A program made the position numbers and the translations under genes. A stretch of DNA of 31,647 nucleotides. Origin: Caldilineaceae bacterium (lineage in GTDB: Bacteria > Chloroflexota > Anaerolineae > Caldilineales > Caldilineaceae). The notes beneath the pieces were generated by a model, which saw only the letters and a program-made list of their open reading frames with translations, was not told where the DNA came from and searched no databases. This document shows positions 14,914 through 22,136 of this stretch, piece by piece (within the stretch, counting starts at the first letter, position 1; the number at the start of each line of letters is the position of its first letter). The DNA lies in the NCBI GenBank assembly GCA_022842065.1, contig JALHQH010000034.1, positions 93,812 to 125,458 on the forward strand, given 5' to 3'.

Positions 14914-15996
14914 ATGTCAAATATAAACGCACAGCTTGATAAAATTTCCCGTCGCTTCCACGAGATCGAAGAGTTGTTGGCCGATCCCGCTGTGCTGGCC
15001 GATTACAGCCGCATGAATGAGTTGGCCCAGGAACGCAGTGAGATCGAAGAACTGGTCGAGGTTTATCAGCGCTTCCAGACCGTGGAGAAGCAACTGGTCG
15101 AAAACCAACAACTGCTGCATGACAGCGATCCTGAGTTGAGTGAATTGGCCGAGTTGGAAATCGAACAACTGAACGAAGAGCGGGCCACTTTGGACGCGCG
15201 TATGAAACAGTTGTTGCTGCCTCGCGATCCCAAAGACGACAAGAATGTGATTGTCGAAATCCGCGCTGGCACCGGTGGCGAGGAGGCCGGGCTCTTTGCC
15301 GGGGAACTCTACCGCATGTATCTGCGTTGGGCGGAGGAACATCGCTTCAAGACCGAGGAGCTGAGCATGAGCGAAACCGGGATTGGTGGGCTCAAGGAAG
15401 TGATCTTTGCTGTCAAGGGCAAGGGCGCGTATAGCTTGCTCAAATATGAATCCGGCGTGCATCGGGTGCAACGGGTTCCTGTTACTGAGAGCCAGGGGCG
15501 TATTCACACCAGCGCGGCGACTGTAGCTGTGTTGCCCGAAGCGGATGAAGTGGAAGTGGCGATCAATGATACCGACATCCAATTTAGCGTTTTCCGTTCA
15601 AGTGGGCCGGGTGGGCAGAGCGTCAATACTACCGACTCGGCCGTGCGCCTGGTCCATGTGCCCAGTGGCATTGTGATCGAATGTCAGGATGAGCGTAGCC
15701 AGCTCCAGAACAAGCTCAAAGCTATGCGCATTTTGCGGACAAAGTTGTATGATTATGAACTACAGCGCCAGCGTGACGAGCAGGATGCCACACGCAAAAG
15801 CCAAGTGAGATCAGGTGATCGCAGTGAGAAGATCCGCACCTACAACTTTCCACAAAATCGGGTTACTGACCACCGCATTAACTTGACCAGTTATCAGTTG
15901 GATGCGGTGATGAATGGCCATATTGATGAATTTATCGAGCAGTTGGGGCAGTTCGACCAGGCGGAACGGCTGCAAGCGCTTGCCGAAGAAGTATAA
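14914..15996 (+). CDS. prfA: Peptide chain release factor 1
   Basis: The 360-residue product has the standard RF1 length. It carries the GGQ motif at residues 233-235 ([17 protein letters not shown]), which triggers peptidyl-tRNA hydrolysis, and the codon-recognition tripeptide PVT at 189-191 ([16 protein letters not shown]), which takes the place of the PxT motif that reads UAA and UAG in RF1; RF2 would have SPF. The N-terminal coiled-coil domain is rich in Glu and Leu. The ATG gives the canonical N terminus [15 protein letters not shown]. It lies in a unit with the upstream phosphoribosyltransferase, and its modifying enzyme gene prmC lies downstream, a common pairing. Confidence 0.97.
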   Translation: MSNINAQLDKISRRFHEIEELLADPAVLADYSRMNELAQERSEIEELVEVYQRFQTVEKQLVENQQLLHDSDPELSELAELEIEQLNEERATLDARMKQLLLPRDPKDDKNVIVEIRAGTGGEEAGLFAGELYRMYLRWAEEHRFKTEELSMSETGIGGLKEVIFAVKGKGAYSLLKYESGVHRVQRVPVTESQGRIHTSAATVAVLPEADEVEVAINDTDIQFSVFRSSGPGGQSVNTTDSAVRLVHVPSGIVIECQDERSQLQNKLKAMRILRTKLYDYELQRQRDEQDATRKSQVRSGDRSEKIRTYNFPQNRVTDHRINLTSYQLDAVMNGHIDEFIEQLGQFDQAERLQALAEEV

Positions 15997-16115
15997 ACGC
16001 GATTGAGCTGTGGCTATAGGGTCAGAACTATTGTAAAGCGTAAGTTGGCGCGTTAATCATCTATTTTTTGTGCAAATTGTCATATTCTTGTCAGTTATCT
16101 GTATAACTTGTTCTC

Positions 16116-16143
16116 TTGTTTTCTGACGTGAATTTGTTACAAT
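16116..16143 (+). promoter_or_regulatory. Candidate sigma-70 promoter of prmC
   Basis: TTGTTT and TACAAT are separated by 16 bases. The transcript would start near 16150, leaving a leader of about 330 bases before the prmC start. Confidence 0.4.
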
Positions 16144-16465
16144 TAAGCGCACATTACCGATCTAATCGACAGGTGATTTAACTATGGCCCAATCTTTCTG
16201 TGTGCAAAACAACCAGATTGTGCCATGTCTACGTGTCATCTCTATAAGGTACAAATTCAAAACAGATTGTATCAAGATACAGACAATGGGGTCTGTGTTG
16301 ACGTAACGGACGTTGCTGCTGCGCTGCTTGCAGCCGTGCCGTTTCATTACATACTAGCGATTGTCATTGCGTAATCCTTGTTTCATTACGCGGACTTAGA
16401 CTGCGTCTCCTCATCGGTGCGGCCTAAATCCAGCGGCATGGATTACATTGTGTAGGCCGTTAGTA

Positions 16466-16474
16466 AAAGGAGGT
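16466..16474 (+). promoter_or_regulatory. Strong ribosome-binding site that sets the TTG start of prmC
   Basis: AAAGGAGGT is a near-perfect match to the anti-Shine-Dalgarno sequence and ends 4 bases before the TTG at 16479. It is the best such site in the window and argues for initiation at the TTG rather than at the ATG codons at 16686 or 16746. Confidence 0.6.
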
Positions 16475-16478
16475 AAGC

Positions 16479-17606
16479 TTGGCTATCTTGCAGGTCAATG
16501 TCAGACCGGCAGTCCCATTTTATGGTACAGTGAACTCACAACGACGAGAGCTAACTGTCGCCACTACACACAACGAAAACCGACAAACCAACATCCTATC
16601 CACCCATGGCATGAAGCCCGATCCTGCCGATCATCGTGTCAACTTGTCTACCCCCGGTGTTGTTTTGCCAGCCATATACGATCCCATGACCCACGATTCG
16701 CTTCCACAACGTGCCTCCGTCTGGCAGAAAGTTGTCTGGCGGTTGATGCCAGCCACCACGATTGGCCGTGCCCTGATTTCCGCGCGGGAACGGATCGATG
16801 AAGCGGGCTGTGATACCGCCAGCCTGGACGCACAGGTGATTCTCGCGCACGTGCTTGAGGTTGATCGCAGTTGGCTCTTTGCCCATTACGAATACAAACT
16901 CAACGCCGAACAGGCCACCGCGTTTACCGAACTGATTGCGCGGCGCATGAACCATGAGCCAGTCGCCTATCTGGTGGGGCGTAAAGAGTTCTATGGGTTA
17001 GAATTCTGCGTCGATCCGCGTGTCTTGATCCCCCGTCCAGAGACCGAGTTGTTAGTCGATGCGGTGCTCGATTATTTTAGCGAAGATGAAAAGACACCCA
17101 TCGCGATTGCCGATGTGGGTACCGGCAGCGGCGTGATTGCCCTGGCGATTGCGCACCACGCGCCCCAAGCGCAGATCTTTGCGATCGATCTCAGCCACGA
17201 CGCCTTGGCTGTGGCCGCCCACAATGTCGAGCGGCTCGATACCCGCAGCCAGGTGACGCTCTTACAAGGCGATCTGCTGTCACCTTTACCTGGTCCCGTC
17301 AATGCGATTGTCGCCAATCTGCCCTATATCAGCAGCAACGTCTATCCCGATCTCGACGCCGATGTACGCGATTTCGAGCCGCAACTAGCCCTGGAAGCCG
17401 GCCCCGAAGGGCTAGATGCCATCACCAAACTCTTACAGCAAGTCGGCCGTTATCTGCGTCCCGAGGGCGTCATCTTTCTCGAGATTGGCCATGACCAAGG
17501 CCGTGCCGTCAAGGAACTGGCCCACCGCCTGCTTCCCAACGCCCGTCATGTTTCCGTCCGCCAAGATTATCACGGCCATGATCGGCTCGTGACGATCGTA
17601 CCGTAG
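16479..17606 (+). CDS. prmC: Release factor glutamine methyltransferase
   Basis: PrmC methylates the Gln of the GGQ motif of release factors. The homologous part begins about residue 90 (MPATTIGRALISARERIDEAG), with the small helical RF-recognition domain to about 180, then the SAM-binding Rossmann domain with PRPETELLVD, the motif I ADVGTGSGVIALAIA (Asp212 onward) and the catalytic loop at 280-283. That loop reads NLPY rather than the usual NPPY. Read from the TTG at 16479 the protein is 375 residues, about 90 more than standard, and the extra N-terminal part has no recognisable domain. The strong ribosome-binding site supports the TTG; if it is ignored, the ATG at 16746 gives a 286-residue protein of normal size. 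It lies two genes after the phosphoribosyltransferase and directly after prfA, its substrate. Confidence 0.9.
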   Translation: MAILQVNVRPAVPFYGTVNSQRRELTVATTHNENRQTNILSTHGMKPDPADHRVNLSTPGVVLPAIYDPMTHDSLPQRASVWQKVVWRLMPATTIGRALISARERIDEAGCDTASLDAQVILAHVLEVDRSWLFAHYEYKLNAEQATAFTELIARRMNHEPVAYLVGRKEFYGLEFCVDPRVLIPRPETELLVDAVLDYFSEDEKTPIAIADVGTGSGVIALAIAHHAPQAQIFAIDLSHDALAVAAHNVERLDTRSQVTLLQGDLLSPLPGPVNAIVANLPYISSNVYPDLDADVRDFEPQLALEAGPEGLDAITKLLQQVGRYLRPEGVIFLEIGHDQGRAVKELAHRLLPNARHVSVRQDYHGHDRLVTIVP

Positions 17607-17627
17607 GGAAGACACGAGATACGAGAC

Positions 17628-17716
17628 AAGGAGAGACGAGACACGAGAGGGGGAGACACGAAGTTAGTCTAATCTCCCATGCTCGCATTTCCCAATCTCG
17701 TGTCTCGTCTCTTCTT
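17628..17716. repeat. Inverted repeat of GAGACACGAGA words
   Basis: Arms of 21 bases (17628-17648 and 17696-17716) match at 20 positions and consist of GAGACGAGACACGAGA and its complement. The same words recur as imperfect tandem copies within and before the left arm. It fills the spacer between prmC and the HAD gene and can form a long hairpin, but no T tract follows. Confidence 0.6.
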
Positions 17717-17743
17717 ATCTCTTCCTAAACCAACTGGTCAATA

Positions 17744-18592
17744 ATGCCAAACTTCGACCTCGTTATCCTCGATTTAGATGGTACGATTCAAGATCTCTTT
17801 GCCGCCAGCAGCGCCAGCCAGCGCGTTCAGCGCGCAATGGCAGCGGTGCAGGCGACGGGCATTATCCTCACCGTCGGCACCGGGCGGACACTCGACTATA
17901 TCCGCACGCACTTGGGTTATCTGAATCTGCGTTATCCCGTGATCACCGCGCATGGCGGCGTGATCGGTGATCCGTTGACTGGGCAGATCTACGCTGAGAC
18001 GAACATGGCCCCAGATCTGGCGTGTCCCCTGTTGGCCTGGTTGGATGAACAGCCCATCGTGACGACGCTCTATGTCAATGACGACGCGGGCCATACCCAT
18101 CTCTACCAGAACCACTGGCGCACTGATCCGGCCGAACAGGCCTTTCATGACCATGTCTTTGGCCAGCCCCGCACGTTGCAGCCCCGTTTTAGTGATCTAT
18201 TAGCCGATCCCGCTGCCCATCCACCGATGAAGTTCATCAGCGACAGCGGCCCCGATCCGGACGATGATATCTTTCCGCTGCTTGAACGCACCTTTGGCGA
18301 TCAACTCTACATCACCCGTTCCCATCCGCGCCTGGTGGAAGGGATGGCACTTGGCGTCGACAAAGGCAACGCGCTACGCCAACTCTGCGCCTTGCTGGGG
18401 ATCGATCCCACCCGCGTGCTCGCCATTGGTGATAGCGACAACGATATTCCCATGCTGGCCGCGGCCGGATATGGTGTGGCAATGGGCAACGCGACCCCAG
18501 GGGTCAAAGCCGTGGCCGATTGGGTTGCGCCGTCGATTGAAGAGGATGGAGCGGCAGTGGCATTGGAGCGGTTGGTGTTGGGATTGGGGTAA
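17744..18592 (+). CDS. HAD-superfamily Cof-type phosphatase
   Basis: The 282-residue protein belongs to the Cof/YidA branch of haloacid dehalogenase-like hydrolases, mostly sugar-phosphate or nucleotide phosphatases. Motif I is DLDGT at residues 10-14 (nucleophile Asp10), motif III includes the Lys of GVDKGNAL, and motif IV is GDSDNDIPMLAAAG from residue 229. The cap between about 85 and 195 is the type IIB cap typical of Cof proteins. It is preceded by the palindromic spacer after prmC and lacks an evident ribosome-binding site, so its message may be leaderless or weakly translated. Substrate cannot be predicted. It ends 58 bases before the last gene of the oppositely oriented PIN cassette, with no clear terminator between. 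Confidence 0.85.
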   Translation: MPNFDLVILDLDGTIQDLFAASSASQRVQRAMAAVQATGIILTVGTGRTLDYIRTHLGYLNLRYPVITAHGGVIGDPLTGQIYAETNMAPDLACPLLAWLDEQPIVTTLYVNDDAGHTHLYQNHWRTDPAEQAFHDHVFGQPRTLQPRFSDLLADPAAHPPMKFISDSGPDPDDDIFPLLERTFGDQLYITRSHPRLVEGMALGVDKGNALRQLCALLGIDPTRVLAIGDSDNDIPMLAAAGYGVAMGNATPGVKAVADWVAPSIEEDGAAVALERLVLGLG

Positions 18593-18650
18593 GTGAGCGG
18601 AGGATGCCTAACCGCGTAGATTGATGGGCGCGTTATTGCATAGACTGGGG

Positions 18651-18932
18651 CTACGATTGGGTAACTAATTCGCGCTTGGCCTGCAAAAATGCGCTTTCTT
18701 CCAACTCAACGCGCTCCCGAATGATCCGGGTGAGCCAAGCATCCAAGCTTTTTTCGCGGTGGAGACCAGCCAGAAAGGCGGCCCGTTCGGCAAGTCCAGC
18801 CGGAATATGCAGTGGCGGCGAGAACGATTTTTGCACATGGACAGCATCTTCCCAAGCTGTATCGTCATCGGCTTCAGCGATGATCAGCTCATCAATTTCG
18901 GCTTCTGTCAAGTGCTCATTGGGAAAAATCAT
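18651..18932 (-). CDS. Small protein of the PIN cassette, possible antitoxin
   Basis: The 93-residue protein is unidentified. It has an acidic N terminus (EAEIDELIIAEADDD) and a basic helical C-terminal part (LAERAAFLAGLHREKSLDAW, followed by IIRERVELEE) that recalls ribbon-helix-helix or similar antitoxin helices. It overlaps the preceding gene by 4 bases (ATGA), so translation is coupled. It is the last of three leftward genes headed by a PIN toxin. An antitoxin or cofactor role is inferred from position only. Confidence 0.6.
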   Translation of the reverse strand: MIFPNEHLTEAEIDELIIAEADDDTAWEDAVHVQKSFSPPLHIPAGLAERAAFLAGLHREKSLDAWLTRIIRERVELEESAFLQAKRELVTQS

Positions 18933-19240
18933 GTTGCCACCTGCTCTGCAACACTTACCTTGTGGCGGTTCTGTCCTTGGCGATGCGCAAGTTGCTCTTC
19001 AGTTAGGGTTGCCACGGCGCGTAGCGCCGACAGATCCATCTGTTTAATTGCGTCGAGCACGGCCCACAGCGGTACACGGAGGTTAATCGCTTGCTCTGTG
19101 GTTACGGCCTGTTTGTGTTGGCGATAGGCGCGTACAGCAACCAGATCCGCAGTCAGATCATCAGCCGAGAGCAATTCGGCATCGGGCTCGTGCACTGTCC
19201 CGATTGGATAAAGTGCTTCTTTACTTTCCATTGGTCCCAT
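18929..19240 (-). CDS. Small protein of the PIN cassette, possible antitoxin
   Basis: The 103-residue protein has a charged, mostly helical composition with no transmembrane segment and no motif I can assign firmly. The central stretch LRVPLWAVLDAIKQMDLSAL may be a helical dimerisation or DNA-contact element. Its reading frame overlaps the PIN-domain gene by 20 bases, with the ATG lying inside the last codons of the toxin gene, and it is followed by a further 4-base overlap. Such overlaps are typical of toxin-antitoxin operons. The start could instead be the ATG three codons further in, which would remove GPM. Function is inferred from the arrangement. Confidence 0.6.
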   Translation of the reverse strand: MGPMESKEALYPIGTVHEPDAELLSADDLTADLVAVRAYRQHKQAVTTEQAINLRVPLWAVLDAIKQMDLSALRAVATLTEEQLAHRQGQNRHKVSVAEQVAT

Positions 19241-19781
19241 TTTCGCCTCTTTTCGCTAACGCCAGTTCATAGGCACGTTGGATAAACGAAACACCATAGT
19301 GGGTGCCAAATTGACGGCACAACTCCAGTCGTTCTCTGACTTGCTCAGGTGCCAATATGCCCTCTTCCACGGCGATTAACAACACACCGGCAAATCCTGT
19401 CACAGGGAATTGATACTGTCGCGCAACGGCTCGTGCCGCTTGTTCATCGATTAGCAACAGGCAATCATTGCTGTCGAATTGTTCAGCTAATACCATTGCT
19501 TCCGCCTCACCCAAGTGATTCGCAGCTTCCGGATCTTTGGAGAGAGGATGCACAGCGATTTGGTGTGCATAATTGCCGGCCCGATCCGCTTCAGCTGTAG
19601 TCAATGATTGGACAAGAATGGCCGCACCAACCTGTTGTAATGCTTCTGCCCACCCATGCCGAATGAGTTCGGCACGGCAGGTTGGTGTGATCATAATCGG
19701 TCCGAGGACAGCAAGCAAAATATCAAAACTATTGGACTGAAAGGCTGAGATTAACGGCCCAGTATCGCTAATTACACTCAT
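19221..19781 (-). CDS. PIN-domain protein, DUF3368-type ribonuclease toxin
   Basis: The 186-residue protein has the PIN pattern of the DUF3368 family: SDTGPLI at the N terminus with catalytic Asp6, a helical middle with Glu38, GEAEAMVLAE with Glu92/Glu94, and LLLIDEQAARAVA with Asp112, then GFAGVLLIAVEEGIL, the conserved Gly-Val-Leu-Leu segment of these toxins. PIN toxins are magnesium-dependent ribonucleases. The ATG is chosen because GGAG lies upstream at 6 bases; the frame is open for 35 more codons but these cross the promoter. It heads a three-gene leftward operon, with the next two frames overlapping it and each other, which fits a toxin with two small partner proteins. Confidence 0.82.
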   Translation of the reverse strand: MSVISDTGPLISAFQSNSFDILLAVLGPIMITPTCRAELIRHGWAEALQQVGAAILVQSLTTAEADRAGNYAHQIAVHPLSKDPEAANHLGEAEAMVLAEQFDSNDCLLLIDEQAARAVARQYQFPVTGFAGVLLIAVEEGILAPEQVRERLELCRQFGTHYGVSFIQRAYELALAKRGENGTNGK

Positions 19782-19817
19782 TGCTACTCCGTCAGGATAC
19801 CTTGACTTGACATGGTG

Positions 19818-19846
19818 ATTGTAACGCAATTTTACGTTTATGACAA
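19818..19846 (-). promoter_or_regulatory. Sigma-70 promoter of the PIN cassette
   Basis: On the minus strand TTGTCA (19841-19846) and TACAAT (19818-19823) are separated by exactly 17 bases. Transcription would start near 19811, about 30 bases before the PIN start codon. Confidence 0.65.
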
Positions 19847-19925
19847 TCGATTTATGCAAAACAATGAAAACATGAGTTCGCCACACCCCTTGACACGCGC
19901 GCCTTTTACCAGTAAGCTTACGTCA

Positions 19926-20017
19926 TTATACTCAAATCAACTTGCAAAGCGGAGTTTCTAATCTTCCAGGAAGATGGGCCGCCGACAACTCCGGTTCTCA
20001 TTCTGAATCCAGTATAG
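19926..20017. mobile_element. MITE-like element, copy 2 of the CTATACT family
   Basis: The left end reads TTATACTCAAATCAACTTG and the right end, read inward, CTATACTGGATTCAGAATG, both continuing to CGGAGTT. These match the termini of the element at 12661-12813, although the cores differ. A short hairpin ATCTTCC-A-GGAAGAT lies inside (19961-19975). The first base of the end varies among the four termini while TATACT is constant, which suggests that a TA target duplication precedes the conserved TACT. It sits between the PIN cassette promoter and the CpXC gene. Confidence 0.6.
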
Positions 20018-20072
20018 ATGTAGAGATTACTGCCGGCCACCGCACCAACCATGCCCGACACAAGGAGCCCCC

Positions 20073-20438
20073 ATGCCCCATTCCTTTGCCACCACAACCA
20101 ACCTGACCTGCAACGCCTGTACGCGTTCCTTCACTATTGACCTCTGGCTGATTATCGACACCGTCGAGCGGCCCGACCTTCTGGCCCGCATCCGTGATGG
20201 GGCGCTGCACGACGTGCCCTGTCCCTACTGTGGCGCGACCCACAGCACCGACGCACCACTGCTCACCTATCGCCTCGACCGAGAACCGACCTTGGTCTTT
20301 ACCCCGCGGCGGGGGAGTGATGACGCCACTCAACGGGCGGACGCCCAGGGGTTGCTCGATCTGCTCAAAGCCAACTTGGGCGCGGCGCGGGATGAGCGGT
20401 GGTTGGCTGAAGCCGATACTTTGTCGGCCCGGTGGTGA
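20073..20438 (+). CDS. CpXC-domain protein (probably the 5' remnant of a larger gene)
   Basis: The 121-residue product begins with a CpXC-type zinc-binding domain: LTCNACTRSFTI at about residues 9-20 and VPCPYCGATHSTDAPLLTYR at about 48-67, giving two Cys pairs. The remainder is helical (QRADAQGLLDLLKANLG). CpXC domains are short zinc-ribbon-like units of uncertain function, found alone or at the start of longer proteins. The frame ends in TGA overlapping GTG codons that open the CHAT frame in another phase. The most likely history is loss of the middle of a CpXC-to-CHAT protein by deletion with frameshift, leaving this short but possibly still translated product. Confidence 0.65.
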   Translation: MPHSFATTTNLTCNACTRSFTIDLWLIIDTVERPDLLARIRDGALHDVPCPYCGATHSTDAPLLTYRLDREPTLVFTPRRGSDDATQRADAQGLLDLLKANLGAARDERWLAEADTLSARW

Positions 20439-20779
20439 CACGGTTGAAGCGCGATCATCCCTTTGTCTTTTTGAATGCCTGTCGGGTGGGCAGTGGGGGC
20501 ATGGGGTTGACGGGGGTCGGCGGCTGGGCCAAGGTGTTGGTGGCGGATTGCGGGGTGGGCGCGCTGTTGGCACCGCTATGGACGATCAACGACCAGTATG
20601 CGCAGGAGTTTGCCGAATGCTTTTACACCCTGCTGGATGATGAGGACACTACGATTGCGGCGGCCACCCGTGCCGCCCGCCTGGAATTGCGCCGCCGGTA
20701 TCCCAACAACCCGCTCTGGTTGGCCTATAGTTTGTATGCGCATCCGAATGCGCGGGTGGGGTTGGTTCATCAAGGTTAA
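20432..20779 (+). pseudogene. CHAT-domain (caspase-like) C-terminal fragment
   Basis: The 115-codon frame encodes only the last part of a CHAT protease domain. The conserved FLNACRVG motif holds the catalytic Cys, followed by GLTGVGGWAKVLVADCGVGA, WTINDQYAQEFAECFY and NPLWLAYSLYAHPNARV, all typical of the CHAT C terminus. The upstream half of the domain, with the catalytic His, is absent; the frame is closed by a stop at 20408-20410. The GTG start overlaps the CpXC stop (GTGGTGA), which could allow coupled translation, but a protease lacking its His cannot be active. I regard it as a remnant of a larger CpXC-CHAT gene. Confidence 0.65.
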
Positions 20780-20817
20780 GTTGGATTCCCATATCATTCG
20801 GCGAAGCGCGCCATCTC

Positions 20818-20826
20818 TGCTATAAT
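20818..20826 (+). promoter_or_regulatory. Extended -10 promoter of the methyltransferase gene
   Basis: TGCTATAAT is a perfect extended -10 element. The predicted start of transcription (about 7 bases downstream) coincides with the ATG at 20833, so the message may be leaderless. No good -35 is present at 17 bases. Confidence 0.5.
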
Positions 20827-20832
20827 TGAGGA

Positions 20833-22134
20833 ATGACTATTCTATCCCAGCTCTCTCTGTTTGATGATGCTAGCGCAACAACCACAAAACGCAAGACTGC
20901 GCGCTCCGGCACCTTTGTTGACAATATGGTGCTCCCTATTCACCGCTGGTTTCGCTATTCAGCAGGGTTTTCGGCCGAATGGGTCGAACAGGTGCTGCAG
21001 GTATGGGCAATTGATCAGCAACAGGTGGTTCTAGATCCCTTTGCCGGCTCCGGCACGGTGCTGCTTGCCAGTGAAAAATTAGGTTTACAGAGCATTGGGG
21101 TCGAAGCACATCCGACGGTCGCGCAAATCTGTCGAGCCAAGCTTTCCTGGTCAACTGGGGTCGAGCAATTTGTTGATTTTGCCGAACAAGTACATCGCCA
21201 ATCCAAGCACCCATCGACCAATGGCATCACACATCCGCTCCTCTTAGAACGCAGTTTCGATCCAGAGATCCTGGCCCATTTAGCGGCGATGAAAACGGCC
21301 TGGCTAGCCTGCGACGATCAATCCCCAGCCGCCGCATTGGTCTGGTTGGCGATTACAGCGATTTTGCGCCCTTGTTCCAGTGCCGGTACCGCGCAGTGGC
21401 AATATATTTTGCCCAATAAAACAAAGAAAAAAGTCTTACACCCCGATCTGGCTTTTCGCCAACAGATAGCCATCATGGCGCAGGATATGCGCTGGATGCA
21501 ATCCCAAGTTGACACCTCACATGCCGGTTTGATCAATGGCGATGCCCGCAATTTTTCGCCGGCGACCAATAAAAAAGTCGATGCGGTGATTACCTCCCCA
21601 CCCTATGCCAATAACTATGACTATGCGGATGCCCTGCGCTTTGAAATGACTTTTTGGGGCGAAGTGCAAGGATGGGGCGATATCCATGACAAAGTGCGGA
21701 AACATCTGATTGTTTCATCCTCGCAACATTCTTCAAAAGAGAAGTTAATTGCCGAAGAATTGTTGGCAGATCCGCTCCTAATGACGATTCACACTGAATT
21801 GAAAGAAGTTGTTGACGCTCTCGCGATTGTGCGCGAAAGTCATGGTGGCAAGAAACATTATCACACGATGGTAGCCGCCTATTGTCGTGATATTGCGCAG
21901 GTAATGGTTGAGTTGCGGCAAATCTGTAACCCAGGTACACGTATGTGTTGGGTGATTGGCGATTCAGCACCCTATGGCGTCTACTGCCCGATCGACAAGT
22001 GGATCGGTGAATTGGCCCTTGCCGCTGGTTTCAACCAATATCGCTTTGAAAAATTGCGAGATCGTAATACAAAATGGAAAAATCGCAAACACCGCGTCCC
22101 CCTTCATGAGGGACTACTCTGGATTGACGGTTAA
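20833..22134 (+). CDS. DNA amino-methyltransferase (m4C/m6A type) of a restriction-modification pair
   Basis: The 433-residue protein carries the SAM-binding motif DPFAGSGT at residues 68-75 and the catalytic TSPPY at 254-258 (DAVITSPPYANNYDYADALR). Ser-Pro-Pro-Tyr points to methylation of an exocyclic amino group, N4 of cytosine or N6 of adenine. The N-terminal block NMVLPIHRWFRYSAGFSAEW and a long insert between the motifs (about 100-250) probably form the target-recognition region. The order, motif I before motif IV, differs from the beta-class order. The start codon lies right at the predicted transcription start. The next gene follows after 2 bases and encodes a PD-(D/E)xK-like protein, as expected of a methylase with its cognate nuclease. 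Function sure; recognition sequence unknown. Confidence 0.88.
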   Translation: MTILSQLSLFDDASATTTKRKTARSGTFVDNMVLPIHRWFRYSAGFSAEWVEQVLQVWAIDQQQVVLDPFAGSGTVLLASEKLGLQSIGVEAHPTVAQICRAKLSWSTGVEQFVDFAEQVHRQSKHPSTNGITHPLLLERSFDPEILAHLAAMKTAWLACDDQSPAAALVWLAITAILRPCSSAGTAQWQYILPNKTKKKVLHPDLAFRQQIAIMAQDMRWMQSQVDTSHAGLINGDARNFSPATNKKVDAVITSPPYANNYDYADALRFEMTFWGEVQGWGDIHDKVRKHLIVSSSQHSSKEKLIAEELLADPLLMTIHTELKEVVDALAIVRESHGGKKHYHTMVAAYCRDIAQVMVELRQICNPGTRMCWVIGDSAPYGVYCPIDKWIGELALAAGFNQYRFEKLRDRNTKWKNRKHRVPLHEGLLWIDG

Positions 22135-22136
22135 CG

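Larger units (their letters stand above)
15997..16478 (+). other. Long structured leader region upstream of prmC
   Basis: This 482-base spacer contains a candidate promoter (16116-16143) and then some 330 bases of leader with several short hairpins: TGTATC-AA-GATACA (16268-16281), ACAGAC-AATGGG-GTCTGT just after it, a GCTGC/GCAGC pairing around 16312-16334, and GCGTAAT/ATTACGC (16369-16391). A 40-codon open frame (16184-16306) begins with ATG 6 bases after AGGTGA and could be a leader peptide, with three Cys residues; I do not recognise it. The region ends in an exceptionally strong ribosome-binding site. Confidence 0.4.

Noticed and set aside
16184..16306. A 40-codon open frame as a separate gene
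   Set aside because: It has a fair ribosome-binding site but no recognisable family and sits in a structured leader. I mention it under the leader and do not call it a gene.
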